A DNA stretch of 64,000 bases from Aquimarina megaterium XH134 (GTDB lineage: Bacteria > Bacteroidota > Bacteroidia > Flavobacteriales > Flavobacteriaceae). Positions 26,695 to 35,484 of the stretch are shown in pieces. The notes under the pieces are model-generated. The model saw only the letters and a program-made list of their open reading frames with translations, ran no database searches and was not told the origin of the DNA. Numbering within the stretch: the first letter of the stretch is position 1; every line of letters starts with the position of its first letter. The position numbers were made by a program, and so were the translations under genes. The DNA is taken from contig NZ_JACB01000026.1 in NCBI RefSeq assembly GCF_000520975.1, positions 117,535 through 181,534 of the forward strand, given 5' to 3'.

Positions 26695-27708
26695 ATGAGG
26701 CATTTTATGAAAGGCTGGAAAAATAAAGAATGGATATATCAAATTGTATTTTTTGTTGTACTGTTTATAGTGTATTCTTTTGATAAACACGATCCAGAAA
26801 TAGAGTTCTATAAAGTAGTATTCTTTATTCATTATGTATTTGTTTCTCTTTTTATAAGCTATGTTTTAGTTCCGTCTTTCTTTTATAAGAAAAAGTATCT
26901 CAAACTTGCAGTTTCTTTGATTTTAGTTTTTATGTTCGTCTATTTTGTAGAAGAATTTGTTCTCGAAAAAATATTTTTTCCAGGAAGACGAGGGCAGCAC
27001 ATTTCAAGTGTTTTCTATACACTTATTGATATTATGCCAATAATTATTATAATGATAAGCTTCAAATTGGGATGGGATGCCAACAAAAAACAGAAAGAAG
27101 TTGAGCAGTTACATATATCGGTACAAGAAAGTGAGTTGCGGTTCTTGAAATCACAGATCAATCCTCATTTCTTATTTAATAACTTGAATAATCTATATTC
27201 TTATGCTATTGAAAATTCGCCAAAAACTCCTTCCATTATACTAGAATTGTCATCAGTTTTACGATATATGTTATACGATTGTAAAGAGGATCTAGTTTCA
27301 CTCGAAAAAGAAATCAAACATCTTGAGAATTTTGTTAAGCTTAATGAGTTACAAATTGAAGAAAGAGGAAACGTTAATTTTGATGTTCCTGGGATTACCA
27401 AGAATTATCAAATTGCTCCATTAATATTAGTGGTTTTTATAGAAAACGCTTTTAAACATAGTAATGCAAGTCAAAGCGACAATATAACTATCGATATAAA
27501 AATTGATATTGAAGAAAATGATAAGTTAACTTTTATTTGCGAAAATAGTTTTTTGCCAAACGCAAATAATCAAAATATATCTAAAGGTATTGGTTTGAAG
27601 AATGTAAAAAAACGTTTAAATCTTTTGTACCCGAGAAAACATTATCTTGTAATAGAAGAAGAGAATAATAGATATAAAGTGCTTCTTTCTTTATATTTAA
27701 ATACCTAA
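26695..27708 (+). CDS. LytS-type sensor histidine kinase
   Basis: A 337-residue membrane kinase with four hydrophobic segments (about residues 13-125), a short coiled coil, a His_kinase domain with the phospho-acceptor in INPHFLFNNLNNLYSY, and an HATPase domain with ENAFKHS and GIGLKNVKKRL. A second ATG at 26707 (MKGWKNKEW) is also possible. The response regulator starts seven bases after its stop. Divergent from the TonB receptor operon, which it probably controls through its partner. Confidence 0.92.
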   Translation: MRHFMKGWKNKEWIYQIVFFVVLFIVYSFDKHDPEIEFYKVVFFIHYVFVSLFISYVLVPSFFYKKKYLKLAVSLILVFMFVYFVEEFVLEKIFFPGRRGQHISSVFYTLIDIMPIIIIMISFKLGWDANKKQKEVEQLHISVQESELRFLKSQINPHFLFNNLNNLYSYAIENSPKTPSIILELSSVLRYMLYDCKEDLVSLEKEIKHLENFVKLNELQIEERGNVNFDVPGITKNYQIAPLILVVFIENAFKHSNASQSDNITIDIKIDIEENDKLTFICENSFLPNANNQNISKGIGLKNVKKRLNLLYPRKHYLVIEEENNRYKVLLSLYLNT

Positions 27709-27715
27709 AAGAAGT

Positions 27716-28423
27716 ATGTCTAAAACGTGTATTATCATAGAAGATCAACCACCTGCACAGCGTATTCTACAAAAATATATTGCTGATTTAGGTACATTAG
27801 AATTAAAAGGTGTATTTTCTGATGCTTTAACTGCTTTAACTTTTTTGCAAAAGAACACTATAGACCTTATTTTTTTGGATATACATTTGCCCAAAATTTC
27901 TGGTATTGATTTTCTGAAGACTATTAATAATCCACCTAAAACTATCTTAACAACAGCTTTCTCAGAATTTGCATTAGAAAGTTATGAGTATAATGTAGTT
28001 GATTATCTCTTAAAACCCTTTTCATTTCAGCGTTTTATACAGGCAGTTACAAAAGCATCATATGAAACTAAAACAATTCTTCAATCAGATAGTATAGTAT
28101 CAAAAAAAGAAGAAGATTTCTTTTTTATAAAATCGGGATATGATCTGTTTAAGGTTTCAGAAAAAGAAATAATGTTTATCACAGCGGATTCTGATTATAC
28201 TCAAGTAAAAACTAAAAATAAAAGTTATCTGAGTTCAGAAACCTTAAAGCAATGGAAAGAGAAACTTGATGACTCATTATTTTGCCAAGTACACAAATCA
28301 TATATTATAAATATAAGAGCTATATCAAAATTATCAGGGAACCAAATTTATATTGAAGAAGAAAGAATTCCTGTAGGTAGAGTATATAAAGAAGATTTTG
28401 AAAGAAAAATTGGTCTCTCATAG
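27716..28423 (+). CDS. LytTR response regulator
   Basis: A 235-residue protein with a receiver domain (about 1-120, IEDQPPAQ acidic pocket, phospho-acceptor Asp in IFLDIHLP, YLLKPFSF) and a LytTR domain (about 135-233, KVSEKEIMFITADSDYTQVKT, FCQVHKSYIINI, IPVGRVY). Note IED rather than VDD in the pocket, a mild variation also seen in working receivers. It follows its kinase by seven bases. Likely binding sites are the 21-base repeats upstream of the TonB receptor and, by similarity, upstream of the amylase gene. Confidence 0.92.
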   Translation: MSKTCIIIEDQPPAQRILQKYIADLGTLELKGVFSDALTALTFLQKNTIDLIFLDIHLPKISGIDFLKTINNPPKTILTTAFSEFALESYEYNVVDYLLKPFSFQRFIQAVTKASYETKTILQSDSIVSKKEEDFFFIKSGYDLFKVSEKEIMFITADSDYTQVKTKNKSYLSSETLKQWKEKLDDSLFCQVHKSYIINIRAISKLSGNQIYIEEERIPVGRVYKEDFERKIGLS

Positions 28424-28480
28424 AATACATAAGATAAAACTATAACACATATTGTACAAAACAACATAACTTCTGGTTTT

Positions 28481-28534
28481 GCTACACTGAGATTACTGAA
28501 GAGGATAGGAGAGTAAGGAAATATGTGTAGAATG
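28481..28534 (+). repeat. Dispersed repeat, copy with CACTGAG and ATAGGAG blocks
   Basis: Contains CACTGAG, then ATAGGAGAGTAAG and a TGTGTAGAATG end. Related copies lie at 5943-5970, 35351-35380, 39467-39520 and 53111-53162. Located between two convergent genes. Confidence 0.4.
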
Positions 28535-28549
28535 AGAATTAATTTACAT

Positions 28550-29368
28550 CTAAAAATAACCTAAAGTGTCTTTAACTTCTTCTTTATACTTTCGTCCAAT
28601 AGGTATAGGGATTCCTTTTAATATTAATTTACTTGGTGAAAAGGAATCAATAAAATTGAGACTTACAATAAAAGAACGGTGAACTCTTAAGAATTTTTTG
28701 TTGGTTAACATTTCTTCAATCGATGAAATGCCTTTATAAGCGATAATTTCTCTATTAGTAGTTTTTACTTTGACATAATTTTTAAGACTTTCAATAAAAA
28801 TTATGTCCTTCAAAAAAATTTTCTGCAATGATTTTTCAACTTTTAAATAAATAAATTCCTCTTCTTTTATAGACTGTAATTGTTGGTTTTCTAGTTCAAT
28901 AGTTTTTTGATTTGTTGCATGCCAACTTTTAAAAAAAACATACCCCAAAGGAATGATGATAGCAATATTTACATCTAAAAGTGTGTTCATTATTTCTGTA
29001 AGAACAAAGAAATTAGAAACTTCAAAATTTTGTAAATAATTTGGTTGAACAACATAAAAAAACAAGACTCTTTGAATAAAAACAGTAACAAAAATCAATA
29101 AAAGAGTATAGAGAAAGACGAACATCGCATATTTCTTTTTCAGAAAAAAAACCGGGAATAAAAAATACAACGATACATAAACCAAAATAAGTCTAGCAGG
29201 AAGACTTAACATTTGGATCATAAAATTCCTGAAATAATCATTATCATAAGTTCCCCAAACTAAAGTAAAAAAACATACAAATGCCAACCAATAACCAAGA
29301 TGTTTTGTGACTCTGTTAGATTTTTTTTGTATACCCAAAAATGAAAAATTAGTATAGTTTGATTTCAT
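28550..29368 (-). CDS. Membrane-bound one-component LytTR regulator
   Basis: A 272-residue protein. Four hydrophobic segments fill residues 22-150 (HLGYWLAFVCFFTLVWG, LILVYVSLYFLFPVFF, YAMFVFLYTLLLIFVTVFI, VNIAIIIPLGYVFF) and resemble the sensor half of the LytS kinases nearby. A LytTR DNA-binding domain follows directly (about 170-270, QKIFLKDIIFIESLKNYVKVKTT, FLRVHRSFIVSL, IPIGRKYKEE). The kinase and receiver modules are absent, so signal and DNA binding are in one chain without phosphotransfer. It is divergent from the amylase-PfkB operon, and a 21-base-spaced repeat lies before the amylase gene. Confidence 0.88.
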   Translation of the reverse strand: MKSNYTNFSFLGIQKKSNRVTKHLGYWLAFVCFFTLVWGTYDNDYFRNFMIQMLSLPARLILVYVSLYFLFPVFFLKKKYAMFVFLYTLLLIFVTVFIQRVLFFYVVQPNYLQNFEVSNFFVLTEIMNTLLDVNIAIIIPLGYVFFKSWHATNQKTIELENQQLQSIKEEEFIYLKVEKSLQKIFLKDIIFIESLKNYVKVKTTNREIIAYKGISSIEEMLTNKKFLRVHRSFIVSLNFIDSFSPSKLILKGIPIPIGRKYKEEVKDTLGYF

Positions 29369-29509
29369 TTGGCTAAAATCTAAAAATTAATCTAAATGAC
29401 CATTAATTATATACAAACAACTGGCAATTTTATACAAAAAACGAGTAAACAATTGTAATCTATAGCTCATTAGAATTGATTTTCTGCTTTACTATAACTA
29501 ATAAATACT

Positions 29510-29539
29510 GGTAGTTTGGTATATCGAAGTGGTTGTTTA
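29510..29539. promoter_or_regulatory. Candidate LytTR site upstream of the amylase
   Basis: GGTAGTTTG (29510-29518) and GGTTGTTTA (29531-29539) are a direct repeat at a period of exactly 21 bases and resemble the GTYGTTTRCC repeat before the TonB receptor at 24128. It lies about 70 bases before the amylase start at 29608. Confidence 0.5.
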
Positions 29540-29607
29540 TATAATGAGATTGTGAGGTGTTGTTTTCATTGGTAATATTGAGGAATCTAATTTTTTACTT
29601 TACTAAA

Positions 29608-31452
29608 ATGAAAACTATATTTAGAATTTTTATTATTTGTTTACTCTTTTTTGTTTCAATTCGATTAAGTGCGCAAAATGTAACATTAAATAGAGTAGAA
29701 CCTCCAAATTGGTGGATCGGAATGGAAAACCCCGAATTACAAATTTTGGTATATGGAGAAAATATTAGTCAAACAAAACCAAGTATCAATTATGAAGGGG
29801 TTTTAATACATAGTATTTCTACATTAGAAAATGAAAACTATCTCTTTATAAATTTGTCAATAGCAGAAACAACCAAAGAAGGTTCTTTTGATATTGTTTT
29901 TAAAACAAAAACGAATAAAGAATTACGTTACACCTACGAATTAAAAACAAAAAAGCATAGGGACAATGCAACTCAAAGTATTGATGGCTCTGATGTTATT
30001 TATTTAATAACCCCTGATCGTTTTTCGAATGGAGATCCAGAAAATGACTCTACCGAAGATACTCTTGAAAAAGTAAATCGTTCTAACCAAGATGGAAGAC
30101 ACGGTGGAGATATAAGAGGAGTTATAAATCATTTAGATTATATTCAAAATTTAAGGGTAACGACTTTATGGTTAAATCCGTTTTTAGAAAATGATCAGCC
30201 AAAATACTCATACCATGGTTATGGAATTTCAGATTTTTATAAAACAGATAGTCGTTTTGGAAATAATGCAGATTTTTTGAGTTTGGTTGACTTGTGTCAT
30301 CAAAAAGGAATGAAAATGATTATGGATCAGGTTTTTAATCATTGTGGAGCCGGTCATTGGTGGATGAATGATTTACCTTCTAAAGATTGGTTGAATCAAT
30401 GGGACACATTTACACGAAGTAATTTTACCAATATTGCAGCTTCTGATCCACATGTTTCAAAAAGTGATTACGATTTATTTACAAAAGGCTGGTTTGATAC
30501 TAATTTACCCGATTTAAATTTAGAAAACCCATTTTTAGCAACCTACATGATCCAAAATTCAATTTGGTGGGTAGAATATGCACAGTTAGATGGTATTAGA
30601 ATGGATACCTATCCTTATCCTGAAAAAAATGTAATGGCAAAATGGGTAGAAACTATTAATACTGAATACCCTAACTTTTATATTGTTGCAGAAACGTGGG
30701 AAGCTAAAGCGTCATCATTATCATATTGGAATAATGGTGGAGTTAATAACGATGGTTACAAATCTCCTGTGAATAGTGTATGTGATTACCCCTTGTATTA
30801 CGCAATGTTAAAAGCATTTGGAAAAGAAGAGAATATATATAAAATCTATGAAACACTCGCTGAAGATTTTGTGTATGGAGATCCATTTAGCAATAAAATA
30901 TTTAATGGAAATCACGATGTTGGGAGATTATTCACGCTATTAGATGAAGACATTGATAAACTTAAACTAAGTATGGCATTTATCTTAACCACAAGAGGAA
31001 TTCCGCAATTGTATTATGGTGATGAATTATTGTTTGGAGGTGATAAACCTGACGGACAATTACGAAAAGATTTTCCGGGAGGGTGGAAGACGGATAAAAG
31101 AAATGCTTTTACTAATAAAGGAAGAACAGTTCAAGAAAATAGCGTATACAATTATGTAAGTACAATTTTGAATTGGCGTAAAGGAGCTACAGAAATCCAT
31201 TCCGGAAAATTGAAGCATTTTCAACCTTTAGAAAATATCTATGTTTATTTTAGGTATACAGATACCGAAAGCACGATGATTATTATAAATAATAAGAAAA
31301 AAGATATTCCAAATTATAGTTTAGAGCGTTACAAAGAAGCTCTTGATGGATATTCTAAAGGAAAGGATATTATTACAAATACTCATTTCTCTACCCTTAA
31401 GTCAATTGATTTAAAAGCAAATTCGGCTTCCATAATTAAACTTAGTAAATAA
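29608..31452 (+). CDS. Exported GH13 alpha-amylase family enzyme
   Basis: A 614-residue protein. The ATG at 29608 starts a clean signal peptide (MKTIFRIFIICLLFFVSIRLSAQ); the upstream ATG at 29557 would add 17 residues before it and is less likely. An N-terminal immunoglobulin-like domain (about 24-115, as in cyclomaltodextrinases) precedes the GH13 barrel. Its four motifs are present: MDQVFNHCG, GIRMDTYPY with nucleophile Asp333, AETWE with acid/base Glu362, and FNGNHDVGR with Asp436. A C-terminal beta domain follows. It cleaves alpha-1,4-glucans or cyclodextrins at the periplasm or cell surface. The PfkB kinase gene overlaps its stop by one base. Confidence 0.93.
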   Translation: MKTIFRIFIICLLFFVSIRLSAQNVTLNRVEPPNWWIGMENPELQILVYGENISQTKPSINYEGVLIHSISTLENENYLFINLSIAETTKEGSFDIVFKTKTNKELRYTYELKTKKHRDNATQSIDGSDVIYLITPDRFSNGDPENDSTEDTLEKVNRSNQDGRHGGDIRGVINHLDYIQNLRVTTLWLNPFLENDQPKYSYHGYGISDFYKTDSRFGNNADFLSLVDLCHQKGMKMIMDQVFNHCGAGHWWMNDLPSKDWLNQWDTFTRSNFTNIAASDPHVSKSDYDLFTKGWFDTNLPDLNLENPFLATYMIQNSIWWVEYAQLDGIRMDTYPYPEKNVMAKWVETINTEYPNFYIVAETWEAKASSLSYWNNGGVNNDGYKSPVNSVCDYPLYYAMLKAFGKEENIYKIYETLAEDFVYGDPFSNKIFNGNHDVGRLFTLLDEDIDKLKLSMAFILTTRGIPQLYYGDELLFGGDKPDGQLRKDFPGGWKTDKRNAFTNKGRTVQENSVYNYVSTILNWRKGATEIHSGKLKHFQPLENIYVYFRYTDTESTMIIINNKKKDIPNYSLERYKEALDGYSKGKDIITNTHFSTLKSIDLKANSASIIKLSK

Positions 31453-32345
31453 TGAAAAACATATTTGTTATAGGAGGAGCCTCATACAATTCGGTAATCA
31501 CATTAGATGAATTTCCTGAGGCTATTCCACAAACAATTCATAATTGTGATTTTAATGAAACTATTGGAAATACTGGTGCTGGAAAAGCTTTGGCGTTTTC
31601 TAAATTAGGGTTTTATACTACATTTCATTCTTTAATAGGTAATGATTCTTTTGGAGAAAAAGTAATGTCTTATTTGCAAGAGCCTACACTAAATTTCATT
31701 AATGATATAGATAAAAAAGGTACCGAAAGGCATTTAAATATTATGAATAATAAGGGAGAACGTATTTCTATATTCATGAATCCTTCTTCGGATGTACCAG
31801 ATATTGACTATTCCAAATTTGAAAAAGAAGTATTAAAAGCAAGCTTTATTGTTGTGAATATTGCTAATTATTGCCGTAATATTTTACCAATTTGTAAACA
31901 ATTAAATAAAGAAGTTTGGACCGATTTACATGATTATGATGGTAAAAACCAATACCATCAAGACTTTATTGATGCTGCTACCTATACTTTTTTAAGTTCA
32001 GATAATTTATCAGATTATAAATCTTTTATGGAAGAACAGATTGCTAATGGTAAGAAATTGGTGGTGTGTACTCACGGAAAAGGTGGAGCAACTGCATATA
32101 CTATAAATCAAGAATGGATTGAAGTCCCAATTATTGAAAATTATACGATGATCAATACAAATGGTGCCGGTGATTCTTTTTTTGCAGGTTTTCTGTATGG
32201 ATTTTCTAATGGTTATGATATAAAAAAGTGTATGCAATATGGGACAATTACGGCTGGCTTATGTATAGAATCAGAGATGATCACAGGTAATAGATTAAGT
32301 AAAATTCTTATTGAAGAAGAATTTTCAAAATATTATATTAAATAG
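31452..32345 (+). CDS. PfkB-family carbohydrate kinase
   Basis: A 297-residue ribokinase-fold protein. The N-terminal GGASYNSV and TGNTGAGKALAFSKLG segments bind the sugar, and the C-terminal PfkB signature NTNGAGDSFFAGF carries the catalytic base Asp241 and the anion hole. It would phosphorylate a sugar or nucleoside using ATP in the cytosol. The ATG overlaps the amylase stop (TAATG), so it is translationally coupled, which suggests it phosphorylates a product of glucan breakdown; substrate not provable. A strong terminator follows eight bases later. Confidence 0.9.
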   Translation: MKNIFVIGGASYNSVITLDEFPEAIPQTIHNCDFNETIGNTGAGKALAFSKLGFYTTFHSLIGNDSFGEKVMSYLQEPTLNFINDIDKKGTERHLNIMNNKGERISIFMNPSSDVPDIDYSKFEKEVLKASFIVVNIANYCRNILPICKQLNKEVWTDLHDYDGKNQYHQDFIDAATYTFLSSDNLSDYKSFMEEQIANGKKLVVCTHGKGGATAYTINQEWIEVPIIENYTMINTNGAGDSFFAGFLYGFSNGYDIKKCMQYGTITAGLCIESEMITGNRLSKILIEEEFSKYYIK

Positions 32346-32352
32346 AAAACGA

Positions 32353-32387
32353 CCTCTTGTTTTCACGAAAACAAGAGGCTGTTTTTT
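32353..32387 (+). terminator. Rho-independent terminator
   Basis: A perfect 12-base stem (32353-32364 with 32367-32378), a two-base loop and a six-T run. It closes the amylase-PfkB operon and lies against the convergent desaturase gene end. Confidence 0.9.
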
Positions 32388-33267
32388 AATTTTTTGGCAT
32401 CCAATCTGGTGGTTTAATCAACACCAGAAGCTTGTTTTTAAAGCCTTCAACACTAGCTATTTTTTTGAATAATCGAGTTATTCCATGAAAAAATACTTTT
32501 ATAGGGTTGGTGCTATTTAATGGTTCTGAAATGCCGTATTTTACAGTTTCGACTTCGGGCTCGAATGTGCCTAGCATTCTATCCCAAATGATAAGAATTC
32601 CGGCATAGTTTTTATCCCAATATTGTCTGTTTGAACCATGATGTACACGATGATGTGACGGTGTATTAAAAATAAACTCTACTGGTTTTGTGAGTTTACC
32701 AATAATTTCGGTGTGTAATAAAGTTTGAAACACTTGTACAAATACTTCAGATAATAATACTAAAATAGGATCGTATCCTAACATCACTAACGGAAGTGAA
32801 AAAAGAATGGGCATTATAGCATCTAATGGCCCAAAACGATATGCTACCGACATATTAAAATGTGGAGAACTGTGATGTACAGTATGTGTTGCCCATCCAA
32901 TACCTATGCGATGCATCATACGATGTTCCCAATAATAAGCGAAATCTGCCAATACTATGCAAGAAATAATTGTTGCCCAATTTAATTCTAAATGCGGTAA
33001 ACTAGCATTGTTATATAACCAATAATAAAGTTTGGTTATAGCTAAAACTCCAAGGATAATTTCAATAAGGAGAAATGCACCAAACGTAATTATATTAGCA
33101 ATACTATCAAAAACAAGGTTTTTGTTTAAGCGTTTTTGCCATGCATAACGAATTAATTCTAATACAAAAAACGGAATGATGATGTACAATAAACTTAAAT
33201 CGTTAATGAGATAAAACCAGTAATTAACATCGATCCAGCTTAGTTGTTTTGATAAAAATTCAATCAT
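32386..33267 (-). CDS. Sterol desaturase/fatty acid hydroxylase superfamily membrane protein
   Basis: A 293-residue integral membrane protein. The histidine motifs that bind the di-iron centre are complete: HRMMH, HTVHHSS and THPS-like NTPSHHRVHHG. Several hydrophobic segments flank them. The superfamily hydroxylates or desaturates lipids, carotenoids or alkyl glycerols with O2. It shares a strand with a small exported protein three bases upstream, which suggests an operon. The lipid substrate cannot be told. Confidence 0.9.
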   Translation of the reverse strand: MIEFLSKQLSWIDVNYWFYLINDLSLLYIIIPFFVLELIRYAWQKRLNKNLVFDSIANIITFGAFLLIEIILGVLAITKLYYWLYNNASLPHLELNWATIISCIVLADFAYYWEHRMMHRIGIGWATHTVHHSSPHFNMSVAYRFGPLDAIMPILFSLPLVMLGYDPILVLLSEVFVQVFQTLLHTEIIGKLTKPVEFIFNTPSHHRVHHGSNRQYWDKNYAGILIIWDRMLGTFEPEVETVKYGISEPLNSTNPIKVFFHGITRLFKKIASVEGFKNKLLVLIKPPDWMPKN

Positions 33268-33270
33268 AAT

Positions 33271-33828
33271 TTATTGTCTTTTCCAAGTTTCTACATCACC
33301 ATAACCATAATAGTCATAGCTTAGCCTAAAAGTATTTTCATCAACCATATCAATGGTACAATCGATATCATATATTTGTTTTTCATGTTCAATGGTATAG
33401 ATCCCTTTTCCCTTGTAACCATCGAATGATTTTATAATAAGTGTTTTTGTGCCTTTTGCTTTTTCGCTATTTCCACTTTCATCTTCATATTGGTAAGTAT
33501 AGGCATTAAATACATTGCCTTCTTTTTTAATAGTATACACTATCGCGCCTCTAAACTCTTTTGAGTGATAAGTTACTTTCCAATTACCAATAATATAATC
33601 TGTCTCTTCATTATAATGGTTTACAGAAGCATTAGAAGTTTTTTTATTATCATCTTCATTTTCTATAGATTGTTTTTTCTCATCTGGAAATTGAGAAATA
33701 GTGTTTTCTTCTAAATCAGTTCCAGACGTATAGTTTGAACTTTGTGAAGCATAGCTTACTAAGTGTGCACTACCAGCAAGTAGGATAACCACAGCTAAAC
33801 TTCTGAACAGTACTATTGAATTTTTCAT
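33271..33828 (-). CDS. Small exported or membrane-anchored protein of unknown function
   Basis: A 185-residue protein. The N-terminus (MKNSIVLFRSLAVVILLAGSAHLVSYA) is a signal peptide or anchor. A low-complexity acidic linker rich in Ser, Asn, Lys and Asp follows (about 30-70), and then a compact beta-rich domain (about 75-183, DYIIGNWKVTYHSKEFRGAIVYTIKKEGNVFNAY) reminiscent of small lipocalin-like single domains. No catalytic motif is evident. It is cotranscribed with the sterol-desaturase-like gene and may bind its lipid substrate; this is inference. Confidence 0.65.
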   Translation of the reverse strand: MKNSIVLFRSLAVVILLAGSAHLVSYASQSSNYTSGTDLEENTISQFPDEKKQSIENEDDNKKTSNASVNHYNEETDYIIGNWKVTYHSKEFRGAIVYTIKKEGNVFNAYTYQYEDESGNSEKAKGTKTLIIKSFDGYKGKGIYTIEHEKQIYDIDCTIDMVDENTFRLSYDYYGYGDVETWKRQ

Positions 33829-33877
33829 TTTTTATGTTTTTAATACTGGTTTTTACTTTGTTCTTCCTCGTAAGAAG

Positions 33878-34591
33878 TTATATTTTTTGTATGTAGAAGA
33901 ATGCTTCGGATCCATCAGAACATAATAGCCGGTTACCTTCATTAAAAATTAGGTTTCCGTCGTTTGCTTCAATGGTTTTTTGTGATTGTTTCAGGTCTTT
34001 TACACCAAATGTACATACCCAATATTCGTATTTACTTTTTATACTGTTAGGTATTTCACTAATAGTTGCTATATGATCGTTTTTTAAGTTATAAATCTCG
34101 AAGCTATTCTCATCCACTTTTTGAAATTTCCAATTAAAAAGCTGTTTATAAAATAAAATCGCTTTTTGGGTGTCGGATACGTGTAATTCGTTAAAAATTA
34201 AAGTGTTTTCTTTATTTTTAGTTCTCGAATTCAATGCATTGCCTTCATAGACAGTAAACCCTGCGCCTAATGTATCACGTATTAAAGCGATGCTGCCAAT
34301 AGAATTTTTGGTATCTACCAGTTCTATAATTCCACCTAATTTACGTGCTTTTTCTATAGTTTCTGTAACGCTGTCTACTTGAATATAGGACATCCAAAAA
34401 GATGGCATTTTCATATCTTGAAACTTCTGCGGTGTTTGGTACAAACCAACAGTTTCTTTTTTATCGTTATACGCAATTAAATAATTATCGGTACTGTAAT
34501 ATTTCCAACCAAAAACAGCCTCATAAAACTGCTTTGCTTTATCAGGATTGTAACTGGATAAGTCTGCCCAAATAAAATTATTAGTATTCAT
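33878..34591 (-). CDS. VOC (glyoxalase/dioxygenase-fold) family protein, two tandem domains
   Basis: A 237-residue cytosolic protein formed of two vicinal-oxygen-chelate repeats (about 1-118 and 128-237). Each opens with an F.W.DL/F.ELHV-type strand and holds a YE.VFGWK/YKQLFNWK helix. The family binds metals and catalyses isomerisation, ring cleavage or resistance reactions; the metal ligands are incomplete here, so binding only is also possible. It is divergently placed from nothing obvious and shares its strand with a Crp-like regulator upstream, 76 bases away. Confidence 0.85.
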   Translation of the reverse strand: MNTNNFIWADLSSYNPDKAKQFYEAVFGWKYYSTDNYLIAYNDKKETVGLYQTPQKFQDMKMPSFWMSYIQVDSVTETIEKARKLGGIIELVDTKNSIGSIALIRDTLGAGFTVYEGNALNSRTKNKENTLIFNELHVSDTQKAILFYKQLFNWKFQKVDENSFEIYNLKNDHIATISEIPNSIKSKYEYWVCTFGVKDLKQSQKTIEANDGNLIFNEGNRLLCSDGSEAFFYIQKI

Positions 34592-34667
34592 ATTGTAATT
34601 GGTTTATGAAGATTATGAGGCAAAACTAATCAGAGCGTTTAGTGTTATTTTTGACTTATGTCAAAAT

Positions 34668-35237
34668 CTACTTTCGAGCTCTACTTAATGTTTCCTGACT
34701 TATACCTAACATTGAAGCGATATGTCCTAAATTGGCAATTTGCGTTATATTAGGAATTGCTTTTATTAATAATTGGTACTTTTCTTTGGCCGATAAAAAA
34801 TAATAGCCTTTATAAAAATCATCTATCAATGCCATTTGTTCTTCTATGAGTAGGCGTCCAAAACGTTCTAACTCCGGAAAAGTGGTATATAATTCCTGCC
34901 ATTGGGTATAGGTTAATGAAATAACCTCGCTGATTTCGGTAGTTTCGATATAATCTTTTGATGGTGTTTGCGAAAGATAACTATGCCAAGAAGTTACCAT
35001 ATTGTTTTTTGGATAAATCCAATGTGTAATATCTTTTCCGTCTTGATAAAAATAAGTGCGAACCGTGCCACTTTTTAAAAAATAGAGGTGTTTACATGTT
35101 TTTCCTTCTTTGCTTAAGATGGTACCTTTAGCTAAAGTCTCATTACGAGCTAGTGCTACAATAGCGTTTTCTGCTTCGTTTGAGAGTGTACTATATTGCC
35201 TTATGTGTTTGATAAACTCAATTACTAGTTTCTCCAT
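34668..35237 (-). CDS. Crp/Fnr-family transcriptional regulator
   Basis: A 189-residue protein with a cyclic-nucleotide-binding-like beta-roll (about 25-115, LAKGTILSKEGKTCKHLYFLKSGTVRTYFYQDGKDITHWIYP) and a C-terminal helix-turn-helix (about 145-189, NLGHIASMLGISQETLSRARK). The usual cAMP phosphate-binding residues (GE.A in the roll) are not clear, as in many Bacteroidota members that do not bind cAMP. No Cys cluster for an Fe-S centre is seen. It probably regulates the VOC protein gene that follows it. Confidence 0.9.
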   Translation of the reverse strand: MEKLVIEFIKHIRQYSTLSNEAENAIVALARNETLAKGTILSKEGKTCKHLYFLKSGTVRTYFYQDGKDITHWIYPKNNMVTSWHSYLSQTPSKDYIETTEISEVISLTYTQWQELYTTFPELERFGRLLIEEQMALIDDFYKGYYFLSAKEKYQLLIKAIPNITQIANLGHIASMLGISQETLSRARK

Positions 35238-35350
35238 ACTAAAAAAGACATTTGAAGTTTATACAGGTTATATTTTTTGCTAACACTCTTATGCTCATTT
35301 ACAAATATACATAATGGTGTTTTTGGGTTCGTGCAATTTTGACTAAAAAA

Positions 35351-35380
35351 ATAGGAGAGGAGTATAATCTGTGTGGAATG
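35351..35380 (+). repeat. Dispersed repeat, core copy
   Basis: ATAGGAGAGGAG followed by TGTGTGGAATG. Related to the copy at 28481-28534 and three others. Confidence 0.35.
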
Positions 35381-35401
35381 ATATAGATAGAATTCTAATA
35401 A

Positions 35402-35431
35402 TCGTCTATAAAAATAGAAAGACCGTCTATA
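35402..35431. promoter_or_regulatory. Candidate LytTR site upstream of the kinase operon at 35485
   Basis: CGTCTATA at 35403-35410 and again at 35424-35431 is a perfect eight-base direct repeat with a 21-base period, 54 bases before the kinase start. Related half-sites occur upstream of the S12 hydrolase (37237-37265) and the S41 protease (11114-11163). Confidence 0.55.
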
Positions 35432-35484
35432 TAATTACAAATATTTACCTTGTTTAGCTTACCTTAGTTTTTTATCAAAATGGT

